Translations under genes and position numbers: made by a program
Shown here: piece by piece, positions 15,132-22,724 of the stretch
How the letters are laid out: each line of letters opens with the position of its first letter
Numbering within the stretch: position 1 is the first letter of the stretch
Assembly: GCA_025358075.1 (NCBI GenBank)
Contig: JANYKU010000026.1
Span: 1 to 33,691, forward strand
Direction of reading: 5' to 3'
DNA: 33,691 bases
Source: Ilumatobacteraceae bacterium
Lineage (GTDB): Bacteria; Actinomycetota; Acidimicrobiia; Acidimicrobiales; Ilumatobacteraceae
The notes under the pieces: generated by a model
What the model was told of the DNA's origin: nothing
What the model saw: the letters and a program-made list of their open reading frames with translations, nothing else
Database searches by the model: none

Positions 15132-15723
15132 TGACGGCCGTCCACGACTGGCGCGCCCTCAGCGTGTCGGTGGCGACGGGGTTCCTGAGGTGTTCTGTGC
15201 TGATGAGCAGGCCGACCTACGAGTCGATCTCGCACGTTGGCAACAGCTCGCCTTCGAAGTGTTGATCGCCGAAGGGGTGCGCGGCTTGGCCGAGTTGGCA
15301 GTCCTGTTCGTCAGCGAACGCGAGATGGCCGAGCTCAACGACAGCTACATGGGCAAGCCCGGGGCGACCGACGTGCTGGCCTTCCCCATCGATGCCGCCG
15401 AAGCGGAGATCGTGCAGCACGGACAGCCGCCGAGTCGCGGGCCCGACCGGGCGCCGCCGGATCCGGCCGACATGCCGCTGTTGCTCGGCGACGTGGTGAT
15501 CTGTCCGGCGGTCGCCGCTCGGCAGGCGCCGGATCACGCCGGCACCGTCGACGACGAACTGGCGCTGCTGGTCGTTCACGGTGTGTTGCACGTCCTCGGT
15601 CATGATCATGCCGAGGCGCCCGAGCGACTTGCCATGCAGGCCCGCGAACGGCAGTTGCTCGAACAGCATCACTGGCATGGCGACGCGCCTGCCGGCTTTC
15701 GTCAGGAGCACCTCGCTCGATGA
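15124..15723 (+). CDS. ybeY: Endoribonuclease YbeY, rRNA maturation factor
   Basis: 199 residues from GTG 15124. The metal-binding signature VVHGVLHVLGHDH is intact, with its three histidines for zinc, and the preceding substrate region (MGKPGATDVLAFPID) is normal. YbeY is needed for 16S rRNA 3' end maturation and ribosome quality control. The start is uncertain: GTG 15124 overlaps the phoH stop, while GTG 15190 (before FCADEQADL) would give the usual short N-terminus of the family. Either way the gene is translationally coupled to phoH. The stop overlaps the next start as ATGA (15720-15723). The middle (about 100-125) has a Pro-rich insertion compared with short YbeY proteins. Confidence 0.92.
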   Translation: MSDDGRPRLARPQRVGGDGVPEVFCADEQADLRVDLARWQQLAFEVLIAEGVRGLAELAVLFVSEREMAELNDSYMGKPGATDVLAFPIDAAEAEIVQHGQPPSRGPDRAPPDPADMPLLLGDVVICPAVAARQAPDHAGTVDDELALLVVHGVLHVLGHDHAEAPERLAMQARERQLLEQHHWHGDAPAGFRQEHLAR

Positions 15724-17018
15724 TCGCCTTCAACAACACCGACATGCTGATGCTGCTCACGATCTTCGGTTTGTTGGTCGTGCTGATCTTCACGTCCATC
15801 GCCGAGATGGGGTTGTCGCGGATCACCAAGACGAAGGCCGCCTCGCTGACGGCCGGCGGTCACAAGTCGGCTCGCACGTTGCAGAAACTGGTCAGCGCCC
15901 CCGAACGATGGGTCAACCCGTTGCTGTTGACCATCAACGTGTGCCAGACGGTGCAGGCGACGCTCACCGGCATCCTCTCGGCACGGTTGTGGGGCACCTA
16001 CGGCGTCATCCTCGGCGTCATCGCCAACGTGGTGGTGTTCTTCGTCCTGGCCGAGGCCGTGCCGAAGACCTATGCCGTGCTCCATCCGCAGAAGGCTGCG
16101 CTCGCCACGGCGAGGGCGACGGCCGCGCTTGTTGCGTTCCCACCACTGCGGCTGATCTCGCGTGGGCTCATCGGTCTGACGAACGTGTTGGTTCGTGGCA
16201 AGGGCCTCGAGCAAGGTCCGTTCGTGTCGGAGTCCGAGCTGCTCGGGATCGTGGAGGTCGCCGCCGAGGATGGTGTGGTCGAGCATGAAGAGCGGGAGCT
16301 CATCGAGAGCATCATCGAGTTCGGCGACACCGTGGCTCGCGAGGTGATGGTGCCGCGGCCAGACATCGTCACCATCGACGATTCGTCGACCGTGACCGAG
16401 GCGATCGATCTGGCGATCGCCCATGGCTTCAGTCGCCTGCCAGTGCTCGGCAGCGGTGGCGACGATGACGTCATCGGGATCACCTACACGAAAGACTTGA
16501 TGCGCGCCGAGCGTCTCGACGAGGGTGACCACTTGATCACCGAGTTCGTGCGCGTCGCTCGATTCGTACCCGAGAACAAGCCGGTCAGCCGATTGATGCG
16601 CGAGATGCAGGCCGAGAAGTTCCACGTGGCGTTGGTGGCCGACGAGTACGGGGCACTGTCGGGTCTGATCACCCTCGAGGACTGCCTGGAGGAACTGGTC
16701 GGCGAGATCGTCGACGAGCACGACGAAGAAGACACGGAAGTTCAGCGTCTCGCCGACGGCGACTACTCGGTCGACGGCGGCATGAGCATCTCCGATCTCA
16801 ACGATCTGCTCGACACCGAGATCCCGGATGACGATTGGGAAACGGTTGCCGGATTCCTCTTCGGCACGCTCGAGCACGTGCCCGATGCGGGGGAGAACGT
16901 GACGCGCGACGGTTGGCGCTTTACGGCGACGGAAGTCGAGGGCCGGCGAATTCGACGCGTCGAGGTCAGCCGCCAGCCGGCAGTCGACGCCTCGCCGCTG
17001 GAGATCGACACCCGGTAG
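15720..17018 (+). CDS. CorC/HlyC-type membrane protein with CBS pair
   Basis: 432 residues. The N-terminal DUF21 (CNNM) domain has about four membrane segments (5-140). Two CBS domains follow (about 205-325, with EVMVPRPDIVTIDD and LVADEYGALSGLITLEDCLEELVGEI as family marks), then the C-terminal CorC_HlyC domain (about 340-425). These proteins are linked to magnesium or cobalt efflux; the old haemolysin name is not informative. The ATG overlaps the ybeY stop (ATGA). The order phoH-ybeY-corC is conserved across many bacteria and supports the calls. The stop codon TAG is also the first half of the -10 of the next gene. Confidence 0.9.
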   Translation: MIAFNNTDMLMLLTIFGLLVVLIFTSIAEMGLSRITKTKAASLTAGGHKSARTLQKLVSAPERWVNPLLLTINVCQTVQATLTGILSARLWGTYGVILGVIANVVVFFVLAEAVPKTYAVLHPQKAALATARATAALVAFPPLRLISRGLIGLTNVLVRGKGLEQGPFVSESELLGIVEVAAEDGVVEHEERELIESIIEFGDTVAREVMVPRPDIVTIDDSSTVTEAIDLAIAHGFSRLPVLGSGGDDDVIGITYTKDLMRAERLDEGDHLITEFVRVARFVPENKPVSRLMREMQAEKFHVALVADEYGALSGLITLEDCLEELVGEIVDEHDEEDTEVQRLADGDYSVDGGMSISDLNDLLDTEIPDDDWETVAGFLFGTLEHVPDAGENVTRDGWRFTATEVEGRRIRRVEVSRQPAVDASPLEIDTR

Positions 17019-17021
17019 CTT
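17016..17021 (+). promoter_or_regulatory. -10 element TAGCTT of a leaderless SDR gene
   Basis: TAGCTT includes the stop codon of the preceding gene and ends 7 nt before the ATG at 17029. No Shine-Dalgarno sequence precedes that ATG. Confidence 0.45.
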
Positions 17022-17028
17022 CCCGGTC

Positions 17029-17781
17029 ATGCAGATTTCGCTGGACGGCAAGGTCGCACTCGTCACGGGCGCATCGAAGGGCATCGGCCGAGCGATTGCC
17101 GGTTCGCTTGCCGAGGCCGGTGCCAAGGTCATGCTGAGCTCGCGCAAGCAGGACCAACTGGAGATCGCTGCCGCCGAGATCGGCGGCGACACCGCAGTCT
17201 TCGCTGCCAACGCCGGCGACATCGACTCCGCCAAGGCGTGTGTCGCCGCAACGGTCGAGCGGTTCGGCGGCCTCGACATCCTCGTCAACAACGCGGCTAC
17301 CAACCCGTACTACGGCCCGACGTTGGGCGTCGACGCCGGTCGCTTCGACAAGACGTTTCAAGTCAACTTGCGCGGTCCGCTCTTCTGGTGCCAAGCGGCG
17401 TGGGAGCAGGCGCTGCGCGACAAGCCTGGCGTGATCATCAACATTGCGTCGGTCGGCGGTCTGCGCGCCGAGGGAGCGCTTGGGGTGTACAACCTCACAA
17501 AGGCAGCGCTCATCCACCTCACCCGCCAACTTGCCTCCGAACTCGGGCCGACGCGGGTGGTCGGCATCGCCCCTGGCTTGGTGAAGACCGACTTCGCTTC
17601 GGTGCTGGTCGCCAACTTCGGTGATCGCCTCGCCGCATCAATGCCGCTCAAGCGGCTCGGCGAACCGCAAGACATCGCCAACCTGGCCACGTTCCTGGCC
17701 TCCGAACTGGCGTCGTGGATCACGGGCGAGACGTACGTGATCGACGGCGGCGCCGGAGTGCGATCGGGCGCGATGGACTAG
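17029..17781 (+). CDS. Short-chain dehydrogenase/reductase
   Basis: 250 residues, classical SDR length. The nucleotide-binding motif is TGASKGIG (13-20), NNAA is at 87-90, and the catalytic set is Ser141, Tyr154 and Lys158 (YNLTK). The segment GIAPGLVKTDF and C-terminal GETYVIDGGAGV are typical of the FabG-like group. It reduces or oxidises a carbonyl/alcohol with NAD(P)(H). Basic residues early in strand 2 (SSRKQDQL) suggest NADP, but only weakly. It has its own leaderless-type promoter, so it need not be co-regulated with the phoH operon 10 bp upstream. The substrate is unknown. Confidence 0.88.
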   Translation: MQISLDGKVALVTGASKGIGRAIAGSLAEAGAKVMLSSRKQDQLEIAAAEIGGDTAVFAANAGDIDSAKACVAATVERFGGLDILVNNAATNPYYGPTLGVDAGRFDKTFQVNLRGPLFWCQAAWEQALRDKPGVIINIASVGGLRAEGALGVYNLTKAALIHLTRQLASELGPTRVVGIAPGLVKTDFASVLVANFGDRLAASMPLKRLGEPQDIANLATFLASELASWITGETYVIDGGAGVRSGAMD

Positions 17782-17791
17782 CGGTCGCGCC
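17767..17791. terminator. Hairpin between convergent SDR and MFS genes
   Basis: GGCGCGA (17767-17773) pairs perfectly with TCGCGCC (17785-17791) across an 11-nt loop. The structure fills the gap between the two convergent stop codons. There is no T-tract on either side, so any termination would be of the U-less actinobacterial kind. Confidence 0.4.
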
Positions 17792-19075
17792 TCACCACGG
17801 CTCGACCTCGATCGCCGTTGGCGTGTCGTCGAGGTTCGACTGCATGCGTGCTCGGGCGATGTTGGCCATGCTGTTCGGAGTGATCGACGAGGAGAGGGTG
17901 ATCAAGGCGATCGCACCCATCCCCGCGCCGACGAAGAACGGTGCCCGTAGACCGAACTCGCGAGCAACGATTCCACCGAGCGCGGCGCCGACGGAGATCG
18001 ACCCCCACACCAGCCAGCGGTACACGCTGTTGACCCGACCGAACAGGCTGGCCGGAACGATTCGTTGGCGGAGCGAGACCGTGACGGTGTTCCAGACCGT
18101 CGTGCCGAACGCCATTGCCGCCGTGACCGTCGCGCTGACCCAGAGGCGCGGCCAAAAGCCCTCGGCAAACATGCAGAGCGTCCACACGACAACGGTCCCG
18201 TAGATGATCACCAACGAGCTGAACATCTGGGACAGACGTTCAGCCAGCAACCCTCCGATGACCGCACCGACGGCGCCGATGGCGATCAGCGCGCCGTACC
18301 AGCGATCGCTGAGGTGGAGCAGGTCTTGGGCGAACAGCACGAAGATCGCCGCGGTCATCTGCATGCCGAGCACCGACAAGCTGGCGGCAAGCGCGAGGCC
18401 ACGCAACACTTGGTGACTCATCAACCACCGCAGGCCTTCTTTGATGTCGGTGCGGATGCGAGGTCGGGTTGCGGTGGGCGGCGGGGGCTGCTTCACCGAC
18501 AGCTGAATGGTGAAGACCAGCACTGCAGCGACCGCGAAGCTCGTCGCGTCGACGCCGAACGGAAGCCACAGGGCGGCCACGAAGAGCAGGCTGCCGATCA
18601 GGGTGCCGACGAAGCTGTTGGCCGCGATCTCGGCGGCGAACCGGCGACCGTTCGCCTTCTCCAACTGCTCGATCGGCACGATCGACGGGACGAGGGCTTG
18701 CGACGCATTGTCGAAGAACACCTCCGCTACTCCGAGGCAGCCTGCGGCGATCCACAACATCCACACTTCGGCATGCCCAGCGGCGACGACGATCGTGAGC
18801 GTGCCGATCACGGCACACCGGAAGACGTCGGCGCGGACCATGAGGATGCGATGATCGATGCGGTCGACCAGCACTCCGATGGGCAGCGACAGCAACAGCC
18901 ACGGCAAGGCCGCGGCGACTCCCACGAAGGAGATCGACAACTCGCTCCGCGTCAGCCTGGCGGCAAGAAGCGGAAGCGCGACGATGAACACCCCGTCACC
19001 CAGATTGGAGATCGTGCTCGCCGTCCACAGCCGCCAGTACGCGGGCGGCAGTCGAGCGGTGGGGTTGGGATTCAC
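17792..19075 (-). CDS. MFS transporter, EntS-like exporter type
   Basis: 427 residues with about 12 hydrophobic segments and a cytoplasmic loop near the middle (about 195-215, rich in Pro and basic residues). The loop between helices 2 and 3 (GVLVDRIDHRILMV) matches the MFS motif A region. The overall style (YWRLWTASTISNLGDGVFIVALPLLAARLTRS) is that of MFS_3 exporters such as EntS and macrolide or tetracycline pumps. The substrate cannot be read. GTG 19075 is chosen because helix 1 begins about 15 residues later and because an 18-codon leader ORF ends there as GTGA. A weak GGAG lies 10 nt upstream. The gene is convergent with the SDR. Confidence 0.85.
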   Translation of the reverse strand: MNPNPTARLPPAYWRLWTASTISNLGDGVFIVALPLLAARLTRSELSISFVGVAAALPWLLLSLPIGVLVDRIDHRILMVRADVFRCAVIGTLTIVVAAGHAEVWMLWIAAGCLGVAEVFFDNASQALVPSIVPIEQLEKANGRRFAAEIAANSFVGTLIGSLLFVAALWLPFGVDATSFAVAAVLVFTIQLSVKQPPPPTATRPRIRTDIKEGLRWLMSHQVLRGLALAASLSVLGMQMTAAIFVLFAQDLLHLSDRWYGALIAIGAVGAVIGGLLAERLSQMFSSLVIIYGTVVVWTLCMFAEGFWPRLWVSATVTAAMAFGTTVWNTVTVSLRQRIVPASLFGRVNSVYRWLVWGSISVGAALGGIVAREFGLRAPFFVGAGMGAIALITLSSSITPNSMANIARARMQSNLDDTPTAIEVEPW

Positions 19076-19128
19076 CGAGGGGCGTCTCCGACCAAGAAAC
19101 TCACGTGTCCCGAATGTTTGTTCCGCAT
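19072..19128 (-). CDS. Leader ORF of the MFS transporter (18 codons)
   Basis: ATG at 19128 to TGA at 19072, encoding MRNKHSGHVSFLVGDAPR. Its stop overlaps the MFS GTG as GTGA. A TAnnnT hexamer (TAAGGT, 19143 to 19138) lies 9 nt before its ATG. No ribosome-binding site is visible for it. Confidence 0.35.
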   Translation of the reverse strand: MRNKHSGHVSFLVGDAPR

Positions 19129-19137
19129 GTTGGGGCG

Positions 19138-19143
19138 ACCTTA
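19138..19143 (-). promoter_or_regulatory. -10 element TAAGGT before the MFS leader ORF
   Basis: TAAGGT on the minus strand fits TAnnnT and ends 9 nt before the ATG at 19128. It lies just past the menE stop (19148). Confidence 0.35.
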
Positions 19144-19147
19144 CTCG

Positions 19148-20254
19148 CTAGGTCGTGAGCCGATGTCGAAGGACCTTGCCAGATGTCGTCGTTGGCAAGC
19201 TGCTGACGATGCGGACTTCTTTGGGCGCCATGAACCCTGGAAGGGACTCGGTGACGCACGACCGAATCGACGCCAAGGTCGGCGGCGTCGAGTGGTCGAC
19301 GGGCACGATCCAGGCGACGACTCGCTCGCCCCACTCGACGTCGGGTACCCCGGCGACGGCCACCTCGGCGACGCCGGGATGGCCGGCCAACGAGGCCTCG
19401 ACCGTTGCCGGCCACACGTTCTCACCGCCGGTGATGATCAGTTCGTCACGCCTGCCGCGCACCTTCAACCGACCATCGTCATCGATGTCTCCGAGGTCGC
19501 CAGTTGCGAACCAGCCGTCGGCCACGGGCTGCGACCCGTCGCGATAGCTGCGCAACAGCATCGGGCAGCGCAGATGGATCTCACCGAGTGGATCGATGCG
19601 CACATCGACACCGTCGAGCGGGAATCCGTCGTACACCACGCCGCTTCCGGTCTCGGTCATCCCATAGGTGGTGACGACGTTGCTCGGTAGATCACCGGGT
19701 GGACGTGATCCGCCGAGGACGATGCGCCGAAAGATGCTCGGGTCGACGCGCCGCAGCGCCGTCGGTACCAACGAGACCAACGTGGCCCCATCGGCGGCCG
19801 CGTCGCTGACCGCCCGGGCATCGAATCCATCGTGCACGACGACGCGGGCTTCGGTCGCAATGGCGCGGGTGATCACGGACAGCCCGCCGATGTGTGACAG
19901 CGGCAGGCAGGCGAGCCAGGTGTCGGTTGTTGTCACGGCAAGTCGCGCCGACGTGGCGCGGGCCGAGGCCCGGACCGCGTCGTGGGTCAAGACGACACCG
20001 CGCGGCGTGCCGGTGGTTCCGCTAGTGGCGACGACAAGTGCGTCGCCGTCTTCGACGCCGCGGCCTTCGAGCTCGTGGACGCCGCGCTCGTCGACCAGCC
20101 GATCGGGAGCAATCGCGGTCAGCGTCGTTCGGCGTGCCACCGGCGGAAGGCGCCGATCGAGCGGGAACGCGGCGTCGCCCGCATCCCAGATCCGCAGCAG
20201 CGCGTCGACAAAACCTGGGCCCCCCGGGAGATCGATCGCAACGAGGTGCGGCAC
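19148..20254 (-). CDS. menE: o-Succinylbenzoate-CoA ligase MenE
   Basis: 368 residues, the short form of this AMP-forming ligase seen in actinobacteria. It activates o-succinylbenzoate to its CoA ester in the menaquinone pathway. Motifs are VATSGTTGTPRGVVLTHD (about 75-92), the aromatic/acidic TTYGMTETGSG, GWFATGDLGDIDDDGRLKVRGRRDELIITGGENV and the C-terminal Lys of TTTSGKVLRHR. The MenE call rests on length and on adjacency to menA; motif alone would allow a generic acyl-CoA ligase. GTG 20254 lies 7 nt after TAGCCT on this strand and only 24 bp from the divergent menA start. The MFS gene unit lies 72 bp downstream. Confidence 0.87.
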   Translation of the reverse strand: MPHLVAIDLPGGPGFVDALLRIWDAGDAAFPLDRRLPPVARRTTLTAIAPDRLVDERGVHELEGRGVEDGDALVVATSGTTGTPRGVVLTHDAVRASARATSARLAVTTTDTWLACLPLSHIGGLSVITRAIATEARVVVHDGFDARAVSDAAADGATLVSLVPTALRRVDPSIFRRIVLGGSRPPGDLPSNVVTTYGMTETGSGVVYDGFPLDGVDVRIDPLGEIHLRCPMLLRSYRDGSQPVADGWFATGDLGDIDDDGRLKVRGRRDELIITGGENVWPATVEASLAGHPGVAEVAVAGVPDVEWGERVVAWIVPVDHSTPPTLASIRSCVTESLPGFMAPKEVRIVSSLPTTTSGKVLRHRLTT

Positions 20255-20261
20255 GGTCAGA

Positions 20262-20271
20262 AGGCTACGGT
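20262..20271. promoter_or_regulatory. Shared leaderless divergent promoter of menE and menA
   Basis: The minus-strand -10 TAGCCT (20267 to 20262) and plus-strand -10 TACGGT (20266-20271) overlap by two bases. Each ends exactly 7 nt before a GTG, at 20254 for menE and 20279 for menA. Both mRNAs would therefore begin at the start codon, and the two polymerases cannot bind together. No -35 is recognisable for either. Confidence 0.55.
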
Positions 20272-20278
20272 GGCGGCC

Positions 20279-21145
20279 GTGAATCGGTGGATACTCGGCG
20301 CCCGCCCGCGCACCCTTCCTGCGGCGGTCGTGCCGGTAGCAATCGGTGCCGGTGCTGCCGCGGGCGGCCCGTCGCCGGTGTGGTGGCGGGTGCTCCCTGC
20401 GTTGGTCGTCAGCCTGGCGTTACAGGTCGGCGTGAACTACGCCAACGACTACAGCGATGGAGTGCGCGGCACCGACGACGTTCGAGTTGGTCCGGCGCGG
20501 CTTGTGGCCGGAGGCCTGGCCAAGCCCAGTCATGTCAAGGCCGCAGCACTCGCAGCATTCGGTGTTGCTGCACTCGCCGGATTGTCGTTGGCGCTGGCGA
20601 CCACCTGGTGGCTGGTCGCTGTCGGGCTGGTGGCGATGCTTGCCGGCTGGGGCTATACCGGCGGGCCGAAGCCCTACGGCTATCTCGGCCTCGGCGAGCT
20701 CTTCGTGTTTGTCTTCTTCGGCCTCGTGGCGACGGTCGGCACGACGTATGTGGTGATCGAAGGGTTTCCGGCTCGTGCGTGGGTTGCGGGATGCGTTGCC
20801 GGGTTCCTCGCCTGCGCCCTGCTCGTCGTCAACAACCTGCGTGACATCCCAACGGACCGTGCGGCCGGCAAACGCACGTTGGCGGTTCGCCTGGGGGATC
20901 ATCGAACTCGATGGCTCTACGTCGGTTGCGTTCTTGCCGCGGCCGCATCGATCATCGTCATCGCGGTCGTGTGGCGGCGGTGGACCGCGCTCGGTCTGCT
21001 CGGTCTGCTCGTGGCCTTGGCGCCGATCCGGTTGGTTCGCGATGGAGCGGAAGGCAAGCAGCTGATCGCTGTTCTGGGCGCTACCGGTCGCACCCAACTC
21101 GCCGTCGGGATCCTGGTCGCAGTCGGCCTCGCACTGTCCTCCTAG
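20279..21145 (+). CDS. menA: 1,4-Dihydroxy-2-naphthoate polyprenyltransferase MenA
   Basis: 288 residues, normal length, with about eight or nine membrane helices. It attaches the polyprenyl tail to dihydroxynaphthoate in the membrane. The start (NRWILGARPRTLPAAVVPV) is diagnostic for MenA. The first Asp-rich prenyl-diphosphate motif is NYANDYSDGVRGTDD (about 45-60) and the second region is NNLRDIPTDRAAGKRTLAVRLG (about 187-208). GTG 20279 is chosen over GTG 20270 because it lies 7 nt after the -10 TACGGT and matches the family start. The gene is followed by two hairpin repeats that separate it from the convergent menH. Confidence 0.93.
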   Translation: MNRWILGARPRTLPAAVVPVAIGAGAAAGGPSPVWWRVLPALVVSLALQVGVNYANDYSDGVRGTDDVRVGPARLVAGGLAKPSHVKAAALAAFGVAALAGLSLALATTWWLVAVGLVAMLAGWGYTGGPKPYGYLGLGELFVFVFFGLVATVGTTYVVIEGFPARAWVAGCVAGFLACALLVVNNLRDIPTDRAAGKRTLAVRLGDHRTRWLYVGCVLAAAASIIVIAVVWRRWTALGLLGLLVALAPIRLVRDGAEGKQLIAVLGATGRTQLAVGILVAVGLALSS

Positions 21146-21148
21146 CCC

Positions 21149-21196
21149 TGTGGAGTGTTTCGACGTACCCAGGTAGGCGGCACGAACAACTCCACA
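21149..21196. repeat. Dispersed hairpin repeat, copy 2
   Basis: TGTGGAGTGTTTCG (21149-21162) pairs, with two mismatches, with CGAACAACTCCACA (21183-21196). The loop holds GTACCCAGGTAGGC, the reverse complement in part of the copy 1 loop. It begins 4 nt after the menA stop. Confidence 0.75.
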
Positions 21197-21203
21197 CCCG
21201 ACG

Positions 21204-21248
21204 TGTGGAGTGTTTCGGCGTACCCAGGGTGTGCTGAACAACTCCACA
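21204..21248. repeat. Dispersed hairpin repeat, copy 3
   Basis: TGTGGAGTGTTTCGGC (21204-21219) pairs, with a few mismatches, with GCTGAACAACTCCACA (21233-21248). It lies in tandem with copy 2, and the outermost bases of the pair, CCCTGTGGAG (21146-21155) and CTCCACAGGG (21242-21251), are also perfect inverted repeats. It sits before the menH stop and may end transcription from both sides. Confidence 0.75.
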
Positions 21249-21262
21249 GGGACGGGGTCAGG

Positions 21263-22042
21263 TCACCAGTTGAGGTCGTTCAGCCAGCTGCGCAGCAGGG
21301 CAATGACTCGATCGGGATCCTGTAGATGGGCGGCGTGTCCGGCACCGGCGATCTCCTCGAAGCGACCGTCGGGCACGCTCGCCCCGATCCGTCGACCGAT
21401 CTCGACGTACTTCTCGTCGTGTTCGCCGGCCATCGCCAGGACGGGCATGCCGAGCTCGCCCAGCCGCGACCACAGGGAATCCTGCGCTCCGGTTCCGGCG
21501 AGCCGCAGGCTGGTGGCCAAGCCGTTGGCGGAGTTCCTGAGCCGATCGGCGCGTTGTTGGTCATCCAGACGCAACCCGGCGAACAACGGCTGGGCCAGCC
21601 AATCGTCGAGGAAGGCTTCGACACCGATTCGTTCGACCTTGTCGGCCAGCTTCTCGTCAGCTTCGCGGCGCGCAGCACGTTCGGTGTCGTCGGCGATTCC
21701 GGGAGATGCGCCGACGAGCCCGAGACCTCGGACCAGCTGAGGGTGCAACACGGCGGCATGGAGGCACAAGCGTGCGCCCAGGCTGTAGCCGATGTAGACG
21801 CCCCGGCCGCACTGCGACGTGAGCAGCCCGGCCGTCGCGGCAAGATCGGTGCGAACCTCGCTGGACTCACCATGGCCGGGTTGATCGACGACGATCGACT
21901 CGTAACCGTTTGCCGCGAGATGCGCGGCGATCGGCTTCCACGAACTGCCGGTCTGCGTGAATCCATGGACGAACACCAGTCGAGGGCCGTGCCCAAGGGT
22001 CCATCCGGCGAGCTCGCCGGTGAAACGCCGCCACTCAGACAT
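21263..22042 (-). CDS. menH: SHCHC synthase MenH (alpha/beta hydrolase)
   Basis: 259 residues. The fold marks are the oxyanion strand FVHGFTQTGSSW, VVDQPGHGES and the nucleophile elbow GYSLGARL with Ser87. An acidic residue in GEHDEKY and the His of GAGHAAH complete the triad. The segment ERAARREADEKLADKVE then FLDDWLAQPLFAGL matches the lid of MenH, which removes pyruvate from the MenD product. That lid and the position among men genes support the name over a generic hydrolase. The ATG at 22042 overlaps the stop of the DsbA-like gene by 8 nt, so the two are translationally coupled and share the 22700-22705 promoter. Confidence 0.87.
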   Translation of the reverse strand: MSEWRRFTGELAGWTLGHGPRLVFVHGFTQTGSSWKPIAAHLAANGYESIVVDQPGHGESSEVRTDLAATAGLLTSQCGRGVYIGYSLGARLCLHAAVLHPQLVRGLGLVGASPGIADDTERAARREADEKLADKVERIGVEAFLDDWLAQPLFAGLRLDDQQRADRLRNSANGLATSLRLAGTGAQDSLWSRLGELGMPVLAMAGEHDEKYVEIGRRIGASVPDGRFEEIAGAGHAAHLQDPDRVIALLRSWLNDLNW

Positions 22043-22691
22043 TGGCGGTTCGTCTGGCGACCACGCTGCGCAGCACCTCCACGAACGTGGCGGGTTCCTG
22101 CGCGCCGGGCACCATCCACTTGCTGTCGAACACGTACGTGGGCACCGCGGTGATGTCCAGTTCCGCAGCGTTCTGCAGCTCGTGGCGAACCTCGGCGAGA
22201 CCGTCGTTGCTGTCGAGGAACGCACGCGTCCGGTCGTGGTCGAGTCCGACGTCAGCGCAGCATGTAGCCAGAACGTCGGGGTCACCGATGTCGAGGCCAT
22301 CGATGAAATATGCCTGCAGCAGGCGTTCCTTCAGGGCGCCTTGGTGGCCTGTCGTCTCGGCCAACCAGAGCAACCGGTGGGCGAGCAACGTGTTGGCGCG
22401 GAGGGCGCGATCCATTCGGAAGTGGAGCCCGCTCTCGGCAGCAATCTGCGTGACGTGATCGATGATTTCCCGGGCGCGCTCGTAGCCACCGAACTTCTTG
22501 GCATAGGTATCGATGACCGGAGCCGACTTGCCCGGCGATGCCGTTGGGTCGAGCTGAAAGGGCCGGAAGACGATGTCGACGTCGATCTCGTCGGCCAGTT
22601 CGGCGACAGCAGTTTCGAAACGACGCTTGCCGATGTAGCACCAGGGGCAGACGACGTCAGACCAGATCTCGACGTCGACGTGGGGGCGCAC
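22035..22691 (-). CDS. DsbA-family (FrnE-like) thioredoxin-fold oxidoreductase
   Basis: 218 residues. A thioredoxin-fold strand (HVDVEIWSDVVCPWCYIGKRRFE) carries a CPWC active site (Cys15, Cys18), followed by the helical insertion of the DsbA group (about 65-150) and the cis-proline segment ITAVPTYVF. There is no signal peptide, so it acts in the cytoplasm, as FrnE-like proteins do. GTG 22691 is chosen because it lies 8 nt after TATCAT and the conserved strand starts right there. The stop overlaps the menH start by 8 nt. No known menaquinone step needs this enzyme. Its coupling to menH and shared control point with menD suggest a redox link, which is only an inference. Confidence 0.87.
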   Translation of the reverse strand: MRPHVDVEIWSDVVCPWCYIGKRRFETAVAELADEIDVDIVFRPFQLDPTASPGKSAPVIDTYAKKFGGYERAREIIDHVTQIAAESGLHFRMDRALRANTLLAHRLLWLAETTGHQGALKERLLQAYFIDGLDIGDPDVLATCCADVGLDHDRTRAFLDSNDGLAEVRHELQNAAELDITAVPTYVFDSKWMVPGAQEPATFVEVLRSVVARRTANV

Positions 22692-22699
22692 GGGAATCG

Positions 22700-22717
22700 A
22701 TGATAGGCGCCTATCGT
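22700..22717. promoter_or_regulatory. Divergent promoter and palindromic operator of dsbA-menH and menD
   Basis: The perfect 14-bp palindrome GATAGGCGCCTATC (22702-22715) overlaps both -10 elements: TATCAT on the minus strand (22705 to 22700), 8 nt before GTG 22691, and TATCGT on the plus strand (22712-22717), 7 nt before ATG 22725. A dimeric repressor bound there would cover both -10s. Some of the symmetry comes from the -10s themselves; the GGCGCC centre does not. Confidence 0.55.
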
Positions 22718-22724
22718 GGCGAAC

